Assembly: GCA_016125075.1 (NCBI GenBank)
Contig: WGMO01000026.1
Span: 106,145 to 170,144 of the forward strand
Length of the DNA: 64,000 bases
Source: Terrimonas sp.
GTDB taxonomy: Bacteria > Bacteroidota > Bacteroidia > Chitinophagales > Chitinophagaceae
Reading direction: 5' to 3'
Part shown: positions 51,878 to 61,900 of the stretch, piece by piece
Layout of the letters: every line of letters starts with the position of its first letter
Numbering within the stretch: position 1 is the first letter of the stretch
The notes under the pieces: model-generated
The model's database searches: none
The model's input: only the letters and a program-made list of their open reading frames with translations
Told to the model about the DNA's origin: nothing
Made by a program: the position numbers and the translations under genes

Positions 51878-53599
51878 TCAAAGTTGGATAATCACCGCCT
51901 CATAGGGTTGCAGTATTCCGGCGGGGATGGCATTGGAATAATTACTGATCAGCAGCTTTGCCTTGCTGAGATCCAGCCCGGTATCAAAGGTTGCGGGTTC
52001 GGCCTTGAAATTCAATAGCACCAATAATTTGTTCCCCTTCCATTCTCTCGTGTAAGCATATACGTTAGGGTTATTCCTGTCTATAAGCGTGTATTGCCCG
52101 TACACCAGCGTTTTGTTGGCTTTCCGCAGGGCCACCATTTTCCTGAAATAATTGAGGCAGCTTGCCGGGTCGTCCTCCTGTGCTCTTTCGTTGATCGTTG
52201 TATAATTGGGGTTTACGCTTATCCAGGGTGCTCCCGTGGTAAAACCCGCCTGGGCAGTGCTGTCCCATTGAAAAGGGGTACGGCCATTGTCCCGGCAACT
52301 GAATTGTATGTCCAGCATGAACTTTTGCAGATCACCGCCAATCGCCTTCTGGTGTTCATATTCATTCAAAGTGGGCATGTCCTTATAATCTTCGATCTTG
52401 TCAAATCCCGCATTGGTCATACCCAGCTCATCCCCGTTATACCAGTAAGGGGTTCCCCGCATACTGAGGATAAATGTGGTCAGCATTTTAGCAGATACCG
52501 CCCTGAATGCGGGACTGTCATTACCAAAACGACTAACCATCCTGGCCTGGTCGTGGTTGGCCAGGAAAACGGACAACCATCCATTTTTTGCGAACACACT
52601 GTCCCATTTACTGAATACCTCTTTAAAATGCAATACACTGTAGCCCTCCCTTTTAGCAATATCCACCCCTTCAAAAGCATAGGCCATATTCAGTTCATGC
52701 CGGTCTGCATCCACCAGGTTATGGGCATCTTCAAAAGTATTACCGGCACCTTCCGCCACACTCATCGCATTATATTTACTCAGCACTTCCCCGTTCATTT
52801 CTTGCAGGTAATCGTGCAGGTGGGGCCCCATGGCATAGTATTCGATAAAGTTCTTTTCAAAACCTTCGGGAAAAGCCGGGAAGCTGGTGTCTTTTGCTGC
52901 AAACTGGAAGGCATCCAGCCTGAAACCGTCAATACCCTTATCCAGCCAGAATTTCATGATATCATACACTTCTTTCCTTACCTGTGGGTTTTCCCAGTTC
53001 AGGTCAGGTTGTTTTCTTGAAAAATAATGCAGGTAATAGGCATTGGTTAACGAATCATATTTCCAGGCATCGTGGTTAATATCAAACAGGCTGTAGCGGT
53101 ATGCGGGTTTTCCTCTTTCTGCATTCCACCAGTGATAGTAATCCCGGTAAGGATTGGTCCTGGAACTGCGGCTTTGTTTAAACCATTCGTGCTCATCGCT
53201 GCTATGGTTCACGACGAGATCCATCACCAGTTTCAATCCCCTGTCGTGCATTCCCTTCAGCATGTTGTCAAAGTCCTGCATCGTACCAAAGTCCTTCATA
53301 ATGTTGCGGTAATCGCTCACATCATATCCATTGTCATCATTCGGGGAACTGTAGATGGGGTTCAGCCAGATCGCATCCACTCCCAGGCTTTTGATATAAT
53401 CCAGTTTTGAGATGATGCCTTTCAGGTCGCCAATACCGTCTCCGTCGCTGTCCTTAAAACTTCGGGGATAGACCTGGTACACAACGGCTTCTTTCCACCA
53501 TTCCTTTTTTCCGCCATCATCTTCTTTTTTGGATTGGCAGGAAAAAGCGATGAGGAAAACGAGCAATACAGAGAGGTATGGGAAAAAGTTTTTTTTCAT
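51878..53599 (-). CDS. GH13 alpha-glucosidase/oligo-1,6-glucosidase-type lipoprotein
   Basis: 573 aa from the ATG at 53599. MKKNFFPYLSVLLVFLIAFSC has a lipobox; CQSKKEDD after it resembles the acidic/basic lipoprotein export signal that sends Bacteroidota lipoproteins to the cell surface. The GH13 barrel carries WWKEAVVYQVYPRSFKDSDGDG, DAIWLNPIYSSP, DLVVNHSSDEHEWF, GIDGFRLDAF (nucleophile Asp), VAEGAG (acid Glu) and LANHDQARM (third Asp), and a C-domain ends the protein. The pattern is that of exo-acting alpha-glucosidases in the GH13_17/31/40 range rather than endo-amylases. It should cut maltose, isomaltose-type oligomers or sucrose outside the cytoplasm. Between the transporter and kinase genes, 9 nt from the transporter stop. 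Confidence 0.92.
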   Translation of the reverse strand: MKKNFFPYLSVLLVFLIAFSCQSKKEDDGGKKEWWKEAVVYQVYPRSFKDSDGDGIGDLKGIISKLDYIKSLGVDAIWLNPIYSSPNDDNGYDVSDYRNIMKDFGTMQDFDNMLKGMHDRGLKLVMDLVVNHSSDEHEWFKQSRSSRTNPYRDYYHWWNAERGKPAYRYSLFDINHDAWKYDSLTNAYYLHYFSRKQPDLNWENPQVRKEVYDIMKFWLDKGIDGFRLDAFQFAAKDTSFPAFPEGFEKNFIEYYAMGPHLHDYLQEMNGEVLSKYNAMSVAEGAGNTFEDAHNLVDADRHELNMAYAFEGVDIAKREGYSVLHFKEVFSKWDSVFAKNGWLSVFLANHDQARMVSRFGNDSPAFRAVSAKMLTTFILSMRGTPYWYNGDELGMTNAGFDKIEDYKDMPTLNEYEHQKAIGGDLQKFMLDIQFSCRDNGRTPFQWDSTAQAGFTTGAPWISVNPNYTTINERAQEDDPASCLNYFRKMVALRKANKTLVYGQYTLIDRNNPNVYAYTREWKGNKLLVLLNFKAEPATFDTGLDLSKAKLLISNYSNAIPAGILQPYEAVIIQL

Positions 53600-53608
53600 A
53601 TGATTCAA

Positions 53609-55099
53609 TTAATGCCCTCCGCCAACCGGTAAGCTGATATTGTCTGCTGACATCTTACCTGATTTGATGAGGGTGGTGAAGAGGGAGGCAATGATGAGTA
53701 AAATACCCGCAAAAAGGATGGCTTTGCCGGAATCGTTATGCAGGAAATGCTTCAGGATGTACCCGAAACTGATGGTTTGTAAAAACATGGGGATCACGAT
53801 CATCATATTAATGACACCCATATAAACGCCATACCTTTCTTTAGGGATCTGGCTCACCACCATCAGGTAGGGGATCCCCATCATGCTGGCCCAGCCGATC
53901 CCAAAACCGGTGATGGCCACAAACAATAGTGTTTTGTTGCCGATAAAAGGGAAGGCAATAAAACCAATACCGGCCAGCAGCAGGCACATAAAGTGTACCC
54001 ATTTTGGGCTGTACCGCCTCGCAAAACCTACCAATGCGAATGCGGATAGAAAAGTGACGACATTATACCAGCCATTCACAAGACCGGCCAGGCTGACGGC
54101 TTTCTCATACACTTCCTTGTTTTCGGGGGTGGTATGGAAAATGGAAAGACCGATACTCTTGGAACTATTTTGCCAGTAACAGAACAGGGCATACCATTGA
54201 AACAGGTAAACCAGGGCGAGTTGCCACATCACTTTTGGCATTACAGCAATGGCTTCAATGATTTCGATATTCTGGGCGAAAATGATTTTCAGGGAACGAT
54301 GTTCCTTGGTGAATTTTATCAGTTCCCGGATGATCCTTCCCCCCGAAAGCAGGGAGGGGATTAGCAGTATGATCAGGGTTAAATAGGCGACCACCGTAGT
54401 GATGATCGATAGAAAGAACTGGATAACAGGGTGGGGCATCCCTTCGTTCCTTTTCTGTATAATGGCCAATTCTTCATCCGTGGGGGGGATTTCCGGCGTG
54501 GTACGCATACTCCATACAACCGAACCGATCGAACAAACCGCACCGATAAAAAAAGAAGCAAATACCCAATTGGGTATTTTACCGGTATAGCCAATGATGA
54601 TGGCCGGGAAAATAAACAGGGATACATTGGCCAGGGTCTGTCCAAAACCAGTAAAGAAACTCTGTGCCTGGAAACCGGTAGCCTGCTGTGAGGCATCCAG
54701 TTTATCAGCGATGAATGCCCGGTAAGGCTCCATGGCGGTATTATTCCCGGCATCCAGTATCCATAAAAGTCCGACGGCCATCCATAACTCAGAACTATAA
54801 GGGAAAAGGAAAAGGGCAATGCTGCATAAAACCGCACCGATAAAAAAGTAGGGTTTTCTTCTGCCGAATTTCGGGTGCCAGGTTTTATCACTTAAAGCAC
54901 CGATAATGGGTTGAATGATCAGTCCCGTAAGAGGCCCGGCTAAATTTAGTAGGGGGATCTGGTCGGGGCTGGCACCCAGGAAATCATAAATGGGGGTAAC
55001 GGCACTTTGCTGCAGCCCGAAACTGTATTGTATACCAAAGAAACCGACATTCATATTGATGATCTGCCAGAAACTCAACCGGGGTTTGGGGATGGTCAT
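53609..55099 (-). CDS. SLC45-family MFS disaccharide transporter
   Basis: 496 aa, twelve predicted helices. Signature elements of the GPH/SLC45 sugar symporters are visible: SFGLQQSAVTPIYDFLGAS near the start, QPIIGALSDKTWHPKFGRRKPYFFIGA (cytosolic loop with GRRKP), DAGNNTAMEPYRAFIAD. Plant and bacterial members carry sucrose or maltose with protons. It is the first gene of the minus-strand operon, 74 nt downstream of an 18-bp LacI-like palindrome, and precedes fructokinase and amylosucrase, favouring sucrose (maltose is the alternative). ATG at 55099 is preferred to a TTG two codons upstream. Confidence 0.9.
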   Translation of the reverse strand: MTIPKPRLSFWQIINMNVGFFGIQYSFGLQQSAVTPIYDFLGASPDQIPLLNLAGPLTGLIIQPIIGALSDKTWHPKFGRRKPYFFIGAVLCSIALFLFPYSSELWMAVGLLWILDAGNNTAMEPYRAFIADKLDASQQATGFQAQSFFTGFGQTLANVSLFIFPAIIIGYTGKIPNWVFASFFIGAVCSIGSVVWSMRTTPEIPPTDEELAIIQKRNEGMPHPVIQFFLSIITTVVAYLTLIILLIPSLLSGGRIIRELIKFTKEHRSLKIIFAQNIEIIEAIAVMPKVMWQLALVYLFQWYALFCYWQNSSKSIGLSIFHTTPENKEVYEKAVSLAGLVNGWYNVVTFLSAFALVGFARRYSPKWVHFMCLLLAGIGFIAFPFIGNKTLLFVAITGFGIGWASMMGIPYLMVVSQIPKERYGVYMGVINMMIVIPMFLQTISFGYILKHFLHNDSGKAILFAGILLIIASLFTTLIKSGKMSADNISLPVGGGH

Positions 55100-55172
55100 A
55101 AGCAATCGTTGAATATATTACTGAAATGTACAGCCTTTGCCGGTCTTTTCAGTTGAAAATCGCAGGGATTTG

Positions 55173-55190
55173 GCTGCAAACGATTGCAGC
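55173..55190 (-). promoter_or_regulatory. LacI-type operator palindrome of the sucrose operon
   Basis: GCTGCAA-ACGA-TTGCAGC: 7-bp perfect arms with a CG at the centre, 18 bp in all, typical of LacI-family operators. It overlaps no gene and lies 74 nt before the transporter ATG and 7 nt outside the HD-domain gene end. On the minus strand TACATTTC (55131-55124) downstream of it could be the -7 element. Confidence 0.72.
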
Positions 55191-55196
55191 TACCGG

Positions 55197-55799
55197 TCAT
55201 TGTACAGCCTGCTGGTGTTTGATGATAAACCCGATGATTTCTTCGAGGGAAGTATCGATCCTCGCAGCGGCATCCTGGATATCTTCGCGGCTGACATTGG
55301 CCGCAAAACTTTTCTCTTTCAGTCTTTTTTTCACCCCTTTCACATCCATTCCTGCATAGCCCCCCGGCCGCATGAGGCTGTAGGCATGAATGAGTCCGCT
55401 CAGTTCATCAAACATATAGATCATCTTATCCATATTGTTTTCCGGCTCGACGCCGAAATACCGGGGGCCATGGCTGGCAATACAGTGTATGATCTCCGGA
55501 TCGAGATTCCTTCTTTCGAGTTCTTCGATGATGACCCGGCAATGTTCATCAGGATTTTTTTCCCAGTCAGCATCGTGCAGGAGCCCGGCCAGTTCCCATT
55601 TCAACGCTGTTTTTTCATCGGCGCCTTCTTTTTCAAGCGCCCAGGCTTTCATGACGGCGGCGACCTGTTTCATATGCAGGCGCAATTTTTCATTCGGCAC
55701 CCATTCATTTAATAAGGCATGGGCTTCTTCCAATGGCATCAGGTTCCCCTTGTTGGCAGGGTTGCCAAAGACAGTCCTGCCCAGATGATGTGAAGTCAT
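55197..55799 (-). CDS. HD-domain phosphohydrolase-like protein
   Basis: 200 aa. Residues about 45-120 form an HD domain: HMKQVAAVMKAW, then LAGLLHDADWEKNPDEH with the metal-binding His-Asp pair, and IIHCIASHGPRYFG. C-terminal helices include MFDELSGLIHAYSLMRPGG and VSREDIQDAAARIDTSLEEI. HD proteins of this small type hydrolyse phosphate from nucleotides; the substrate is unknown. A start at MPLEEAH, 20 residues in, is also possible. It stands alone; its C-terminal end borders the operator of the sucrose operon. Confidence 0.82.
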   Translation of the reverse strand: MTSHHLGRTVFGNPANKGNLMPLEEAHALLNEWVPNEKLRLHMKQVAAVMKAWALEKEGADEKTALKWELAGLLHDADWEKNPDEHCRVIIEELERRNLDPEIIHCIASHGPRYFGVEPENNMDKMIYMFDELSGLIHAYSLMRPGGYAGMDVKGVKKRLKEKSFAANVSREDIQDAAARIDTSLEEIIGFIIKHQQAVQ

Positions 55800-56009
55800 G
55801 TTTCAAATCGCTTTGTGTAAATATAGAAGCTAAAGCTTTTAATACCATCGACTGTTGCAACTAACCTGACAAGGGGCCGAAAGAAGTACATTTCAAGGGT
55901 AAAATGCCCGAAATCCATCAGGAATCATGAAGAGTATAAAAGTGCATCAAAAATTTTATTGATAATCAATAACTTACAAAGGTGTCTTTAAAAAATAGCC
56001 GTCAAATGT

Positions 56010-56042
56010 TTTGGAAATGAAAGGGGATTCAACCTATCTTTG
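56010..56042 (+). promoter_or_regulatory. Promoter of the rplM-rpsI operon
   Basis: TTTG at 56010-56013, 21-nt spacer, TATCTTTG at 56035-56042: an exact match to the Bacteroidota -33/-7 consensus. The predicted start is near 56049, giving an untranslated leader of about 48 nt. Confidence 0.78.
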
Positions 56043-56058
56043 CGCTCCCAAAAACAAA

Positions 56059-56078
56059 CCTGCCGGGATGGCGGCGGG
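56059..56078 (+). promoter_or_regulatory. GC-rich leader hairpin before rplM
   Basis: CCTGCC (56059-56064) can pair with GGCGGG (56073-56078) in an otherwise A-rich leader. Ribosomal-protein operons often carry such structures for autoregulation, and an L13 leader class has been proposed for Bacteroidia. Here the fold is only suggested by inspection. Confidence 0.4.
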
Positions 56079-56096
56079 AAACAAAAAACAAACAAA

Positions 56097-56540
56097 ATGA
56101 GCAAATTACATTTCACAACAAAACATGCAAATGCGGCTACCGTTACACGCAACTGGTATGTTGTAGACGGTACCAATCAAACCGTAGGACGTATGTGTGC
56201 CCGAATCGCTTCCATATTGCGTGGAAAGAACAAGGCATCCTATACTCCTCACGTAGACACCGGTGATTACGTTATCGTGATCAACGCCGACAAAGTAAAA
56301 TTTTCCGGAAATAAGCTGGAAGACAAGATTTACCTCAATTTCTCCGGTTATCCGGGTGGTAAGAAAGAAGAAACCGCCGGTAACCTGTTGAAGCGCCGCC
56401 CGGAAGCGGTAATCGAAAGGGCCGTTAGGGGTATGCTTCCCAAGAACCGCCTGGGTCGTAAGATGATCAAAAAATTATTGGTGTATGCCGGTGCCGAACA
56501 CCCGCATACCGCACAACAACCCAAGGAGTTAAAATTCTAA
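56097..56540 (+). CDS. rplM: 50S ribosomal protein L13
   Basis: 147 aa from the ATG at 56097; the open frame extends upstream to 56040 but through the promoter and leader. Family motifs: [83 protein letters not shown]. It binds 23S rRNA early in 50S assembly. First gene of the rplM-rpsI pair conserved in nearly all bacteria, with rpsB and tsf following. Confidence 0.98.
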   Translation: MSKLHFTTKHANAATVTRNWYVVDGTNQTVGRMCARIASILRGKNKASYTPHVDTGDYVIVINADKVKFSGNKLEDKIYLNFSGYPGGKKEETAGNLLKRRPEAVIERAVRGMLPKNRLGRKMIKKLLVYAGAEHPHTAQQPKELKF

Positions 56541-56588
56541 ACTTAAAATAAGCAAGTAGCCCCGGGCTATGCGTTAAAAGCTAAATCA

Positions 56589-56978
56589 ATGGAAAAGAAA
56601 ATAAATGGAATTGGCCGTCGTAAAGAAGCCGTGACAAGGATCTTCCTCACCAAGGGAAGCGGCAAGATTACGGTCAACGATAAAGATTACAAAGCCTATT
56701 TTCCGCTGGTCTATTTACAGAACCAGGTGGAGATGCCGCTCAAAACAGCAGAAGCCACTGATAAATTTGATGTGGTGATCAATGCAACCGGCGGTGGCCT
56801 TAAAGGCCAGGCGGAAGCAGCCAAACTGGGTATTGCCCGTGCGTTGGTGGAACTGAATGCGGATTTAAGGCCTTCCTTAAAAGCGGCCGGTTTACTGAAA
56901 CGTGATCCCCGTTCTGTTGAACGTAAGAAATTCGGTAAGAAGAAAGCCAGGAAGAGCTTCCAGTTCAGTAAACGTTAA
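56589..56978 (+). CDS. rpsI: 30S ribosomal protein S9
   Basis: 129 aa. Starts GIGRRKEAVTRIFL; contains TGGGLKGQAEAAKLGIARAL and ends KKARKSFQFSKR, the basic tail whose C-terminal Arg reaches the P-site tRNA. Standard length and position 48 nt after rplM. Confidence 0.98.
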   Translation: MEKKINGIGRRKEAVTRIFLTKGSGKITVNDKDYKAYFPLVYLQNQVEMPLKTAEATDKFDVVINATGGGLKGQAEAAKLGIARALVELNADLRPSLKAAGLLKRDPRSVERKKFGKKKARKSFQFSKR

Positions 56979-57079
56979 TCCCGTTTTGGGTCGATGGTGT
57001 TGGGTCTGCCTGCAGGGGATGCCCTTACCTGAAAACCAGCCATAAACAATAAACAAAAAACGATAAATATCATTTGATA

Positions 57080-57970
57080 ATGGAAAATAACACTTCACTA
57101 CAGCAACAGCTACTTGACGCAGGTGTACATTTTGGTCACCTGAAAAAGAAGTGGAATCCCAAGATGCTGCCTTACATCTTTGCTGAAAAGAAAGGTATTC
57201 ATATCATCGACCTGAATAAGACAACCGAGTGCCTGCAGGAAACAGCTGCAGCCATGAAGCAGATCGCCCGCAGTGGCAAGAAGATCCTTTTTGTGGGGAC
57301 CAAGAAACAGGCGAAAGATATCGTAACAGAATCTGCCCAGAAAGTGAACATGCCTTTTGTTACCGAGCGTTGGCTGGGTGGTATGCTTACCAACTTCAAT
57401 ACGGTTCGTAAGAGTGTAAAGAAAATGCAGAGCATTGAAAAAATGCTGGGGGATGGTTCTTTTGACAGCATCACCAAGAAAGAAAGGCTGACCCTGAGCC
57501 GTGATAAGGATAAGATGGAAAAAGTGCTCGGTGGTATTGCCCAGTTGGGCCGGGTACCGGCAGCTTTGTTCATTGTTGATATTGGCCATGAACATATTGC
57601 CCTGGCAGAGGCAAAGCGTTTGAATATCACCACCTTTGGGGTTGTCGATACGAACTGTGATCCTAACAAGGTCGACTATGCGATTCCCGCCAATGATGAT
57701 GCGACCAAATCGATCGCCATTATCGTGAACTATATCACGGCCGCCATTGCAGAAGGTCTTGCCGAAAGACAGGCAGCCAAAGATGATGACAACGATGAGG
57801 TGAATGATGATGAAAAGGAAAAGAAAGCAGCCAAACTCCTGGCCGAAGCAGAAGCCGAAGGCGGACGCGGTAGCAGGGGACGGGGTGCTGCTGGTCCCGG
57901 CGGACAAAGACGCCGTACGACCGGTGGTGGAACACCCGGTGGCCGTGGCCCGGGTGGCGGCAGGAGATAA
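57080..57970 (+). CDS. rpsB: 30S ribosomal protein S2 with acidic and RG-rich C-terminal tail
   Basis: 296 aa from the ATG at 57080. Core residues 1-231 are canonical S2: LLDAGVHFGHLKKKWNPKM, FVTERWLGGMLTNF, GRVPAALFIVDIGHEHIAL, FGVVDTNCDPNKVDYAIPANDD. Residues 232-260 are strongly acidic/helical (DDDNDEVNDDEKEKK), and 261-296 are Gly/Arg/Pro-rich (GRGSRGRGAAGPGG, RGPGGGRR). The core alone would be typical size, so the tail is an addition. S2 joins the small subunit late and helps mRNA binding. Located 101 nt after rpsI and 78 nt before tsf. Confidence 0.97.
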   Translation: MENNTSLQQQLLDAGVHFGHLKKKWNPKMLPYIFAEKKGIHIIDLNKTTECLQETAAAMKQIARSGKKILFVGTKKQAKDIVTESAQKVNMPFVTERWLGGMLTNFNTVRKSVKKMQSIEKMLGDGSFDSITKKERLTLSRDKDKMEKVLGGIAQLGRVPAALFIVDIGHEHIALAEAKRLNITTFGVVDTNCDPNKVDYAIPANDDATKSIAIIVNYITAAIAEGLAERQAAKDDDNDEVNDDEKEKKAAKLLAEAEAEGGRGSRGRGAAGPGGQRRRTTGGGTPGGRGPGGGRR

Positions 57971-58048
57971 TCAATTCCTGACCCCGATAGCAAAAAATTA
58001 TTTGTATCTGTCCATACCCTTCAAAGGGTGGATGTAAACTTTATAATA

Positions 58049-58885
58049 ATGAGTACAGTAACAATCAGTGCACAGGATATCAATAAACTTCGCCAGGCCA
58101 CAGGGGCTGGTATGATGGACTGCCGTAAGGCGTTGACAGAAACCAACGGTGATTTTGAAGCAGCGATCGACTGGCTGCGCAAGCAGGGCCAGAAAGTGGC
58201 TGCAAAAAGAAGCGACCGCGAAGCGAAAGAAGGCGTAGTGATCGCCCAGACAACACCCGATCATAAAACCGGTATCGTGGTTTGTGTAAGTTGCGAAACT
58301 GATTTCGTTTCCAAGAATGCTGATTTCATCGCTTTTGCCCAGACCATTGCCGATGCTGCTATTGCGGCCAACGCTAAATCCCTGGAAGAACTGAACAATG
58401 CCAGTGCCGGATCCGCTAAAGTATCCGACCTGGTGAATGATAAACTGGCATCTATCGGAGAAAAGATCGGGGTGACCCGTTTTGAAAGGATCGATGCAGA
58501 TTATGTGGCTTCCTATATCCATGGGGCTTACCGTATCGGGGTGCTGGTGGGTTTGAACAAAGAGGCGGCTGAAGCCGGTAAGGATGTGGCCATGCAGATC
58601 GCCGCCCTGAACCCGGTAGCCGTTGATGCGGCCAGTGTTCCGGCCGATGTGATTGCCCGGGAAAAAGATATCATCATGGACCTGATGAAACAGGATCCCA
58701 AGATGGCAGGTAAGCCCGAAGAGATGCTTTCTAAAATTGCAGAAGGAAAGATGAATGCCTTCTTCAAGGAGCAAACTCTCACGGCCCAGGCCTTTGTAAA
58801 AGACGGCAGCAAATCCGTTGCGGATTACCTGAAAGAGTCGGGCGATGTAAAAGTGACTTCCTTTAAGAGAGTGGCTTTAGGATAA
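58049..58885 (+). CDS. tsf: Elongation factor Ts
   Basis: 278 aa from the ATG at 58049. N-terminal UBA-like domain with the conserved INKLRQATGAGMMDCRKAL (residues 11-29), then AAIDWLRKQG, GVVIAQT, CETDFVSKN (the EF-Tu contact region) and the coiled-coil half (LMKQDPKMAGKPEEMLSKIAEGKMNAFFKEQTLTAQAFVKD). It releases GDP from EF-Tu. rpsB-tsf order is conserved. A strong terminator follows. Confidence 0.98.
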   Translation: MSTVTISAQDINKLRQATGAGMMDCRKALTETNGDFEAAIDWLRKQGQKVAAKRSDREAKEGVVIAQTTPDHKTGIVVCVSCETDFVSKNADFIAFAQTIADAAIAANAKSLEELNNASAGSAKVSDLVNDKLASIGEKIGVTRFERIDADYVASYIHGAYRIGVLVGLNKEAAEAGKDVAMQIAALNPVAVDAASVPADVIAREKDIIMDLMKQDPKMAGKPEEMLSKIAEGKMNAFFKEQTLTAQAFVKDGSKSVADYLKESGDVKVTSFKRVALG

Positions 58886-58908
58886 AAAAAATTTACCATT
58901 ATCATAGG

Positions 58909-58938
58909 ATCCCGGGTTTGAGCCCGGGATTTTTTTTT
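58909..58938 (+). terminator. Terminator of the rpsB-tsf unit
   Basis: ATCCCGGG (58909-58916), loop TTTGAG, CCCGGGAT (58923-58930), then T-run to 58938. Located 23 nt after the tsf stop. Confidence 0.93.
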
Positions 58939-58989
58939 AGATTAATGCGGTTTACTCTAATTTAATGGCATAAATAAGGAAGGTAGTAC

Positions 58990-61900
58990 ATGCCCCGCTG
59001 CTGGTTTTTACTTTCAGGTTTTTTAAACCTCTCTGCCCTTGCGCAGCCCATTGTTCCAGGATTTGAAACACTGGATGTGAACAATGGTCTTTCTCAAAAC
59101 TCCGTTTATTCAATTTACCAGGATCAGGAAGGATTTATGTGGTTCGGTACCGCCGACGGGTTGAACCGCTATGACGGTGATGAAATAAAAGTATATAAGA
59201 CAAAGACCAATCTTCGTATCAGGGGTAATTCAAATTTTATCAGGGGCCGGTTATGCGAGGACCAGCTTCACAATATCTGGTTCTGTACGGAAACAGGCAT
59301 TTATTATTATGAAAGACAATCCGATCAGGTGAAGCCCGGGTTCATCTTTCCTGAGTTAAGATCGGGGGTAAATTATTATTTCCTGTTTACGATAGATAGT
59401 ACACAGACACTCTGGTTAGGTTCACGTTATTTAGGGGTTTATTCATGGAATATCAAAACCATGACCTGGAATAGCTTCCCCCTGCATCCCGATACGAATA
59501 CCAACAGGGTATTCACGGCTGAAAGGGAAATGATGGATCCTTCCGGTAACATCTGGTTCAGCTGGTATCAAAACGACGGTTTCATGCGGTTTGATATCAG
59601 GAAAAAAATATTTGAACACCTTTACGGGGGAAAGGATTACCAGGCCATCTGCTTTGGAAAAGGAAAGCATTTTTTGTCCAGTGAAAAATATGTGTACCGC
59701 TTTGATTCCATCACTTCAAAACTGGATTCGATTAAACTGGAGAAAGAATCCCGGCTTTCCACCACTTTCTCTTTAGATGTAGAGGATAGTTATGGCCGGC
59801 TTTGGGGAAGCAGGAGTGATGAGGGGCTCTATTATTATGATTTTGCTGCTGGGAAAATGTTCCGATTCCGTAAAAATTATATGAGTCAAAAGTCAATTTC
59901 CTCCGATATTATCAGGAGCCTTTTTGAAGACAGGTCGGGCAATCTTTGGGTCGGAACAGATGGGGGAGGTGTTGGCAGGCTTGATTTGAAACCACCCCTA
60001 TTTAATATCTTCCCGTTGTTTGAAGGACAATACCCGGAACTAAAGGATTACTTTATTAAATCTTTATTCGAGGATAAAAAAGGGAGGATTTGGTTTGGTA
60101 CCCTGAATGGTTTGCATATTTACGACCCGGCAGAGGGTACAGTGTTTAATTATACCCATCATATAGCTGACACTCATTCCCTCCCGGGTACTAGTGTCAG
60201 CGTAATTTATCAGGATAAAAAGGGAAATATTTGGATTGGGGACAACCGCGGGGTCGCTATTTTTAACGAACAGCAAGGGAAATTCATCCCTTTACCGGTC
60301 GACCTATCCTCAATTCGTCATTTTTCTGGTGCACAGGTTAATAAAATCCTGGAATTACAATCCGGCGACCTCCTTGTGGCTGCTGTAGGTCATCTTTTGC
60401 TGGTTAAGCAAGATAATAAAGGCAATTATTACAGTATCGATGCTGATACTCATAAAGTCATCCCACCAACCATCACCGATATTACAGAATTGGATAATGG
60501 GCATATTTGGTTTGTTTCACCATTGGGCGGGTTGTATGATTCATGGATGATAAACGGCAGTTTTAAGATCGGGGAAAGTTTTTTTCCCGGGATTGATTTT
60601 CGAAGTATCCACCGGGATGAAATAGATCATCATATTTTATGGATTGCTTCCGGAAAGGGATTGATACGCTTTGATACGGATACCCGGAAATATGCGTTAT
60701 TCAATGAATCAAATGGAATGGCTAATAGTTTTATTTATGGTATCCTGGAAGATGAAAAAAATAATTTTTGGATGAGCACGAACGGGGGGCTGGTCTATTT
60801 TGACAGAAAATGGAATGCTTTTAAAAATTATACGGCCAACGAAGGCTTACAGAGTAATGAGTTCAATACCGGCGCTTTTTACAAAGGGGAATCAGGTCAT
60901 TTTTACTTTGGAGGGGTAAAAGGGTTTAACTGGTTTGGCTCTTTTAATGTTTCCGAAAAAAAGAAAAAGCCGGGAATCGGGATCACTTCTGTTTTAGTCG
61001 AAAATGTACCTTATCAAAAGGACTCCTTATTTTTCAGGGATGCTCCGATCCGGCTGCATTATTATCAGAATGATTTAATATTCAGGTTGGCGGTGTTTGA
61101 CTATACAAGGCCTGAAGCCAATAAAATCAAATATCGCCTTGAGGGACGGGATGATGACTGGGTGACCACCTATAATAAAGAGATAAGGTTTGGTAAACTC
61201 CTGCCTGGGAGCTATACGCTTTTGATCACAGCCGGAAATAATGCCGATGAATGGGGTGATGAGAAAAAGATTGCCATCATCATCCAGTCTCCATTCTGGC
61301 AGAAAACATGGTTCTATATTTTATGTTCAGCCCTATTAGTGGGACTGATCGTTTTCATTACCGTCAATTTATCAAAGCGTAAGATAAACGGGCGTATCCG
61401 TTTGCTGGAAAAACAACAGGCTATCGATGCAGAACGGGACCGGATCAGCAAGGATATGCATGATGAAGTGGGAAGCGGTTTAACGAGGATCGCACTAATG
61501 ACTGAATTGATAAACTCCAATCAGGGATTAGACAGAAAAACCAGGACCGGTGTTGATGAAATTGCCGGTAGTGCAAGAAAACTGGTCGATACCATGAGTG
61601 AGATCATTTGGGCACTGAACCCTTATAATGATAAACTTGAAAACCTGCTGGCCTATTTGAGGGAACAGACCCGGCACTATTTTGAGCCTTTTCATGAAAT
61701 TGATTACCAGATTCATTTTCCCGATCAAATTCCGGTAATCTCATTAAGCAATGAACAACGGCGAAATATTTTCCTGGTAACAAAAGAGGCGCTCAACAAC
61801 GCCTTAAAACATGCTGGTGCCACTGTTATCAGTTTGAGCCTTTGCTTAAATGGAGATTGCTGTGACTTTTTGGTTAGTGATAATGGCAAAGGGATTGCTT

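Noticed and set aside
46156..55113. CAATCGTTG shared just upstream of both MFS genes as an operator
   Set aside because: It also occurs inside coding sequence near 2373-2388, is short and imperfectly symmetric, and its positions right at the start codons differ in orientation; likely chance.
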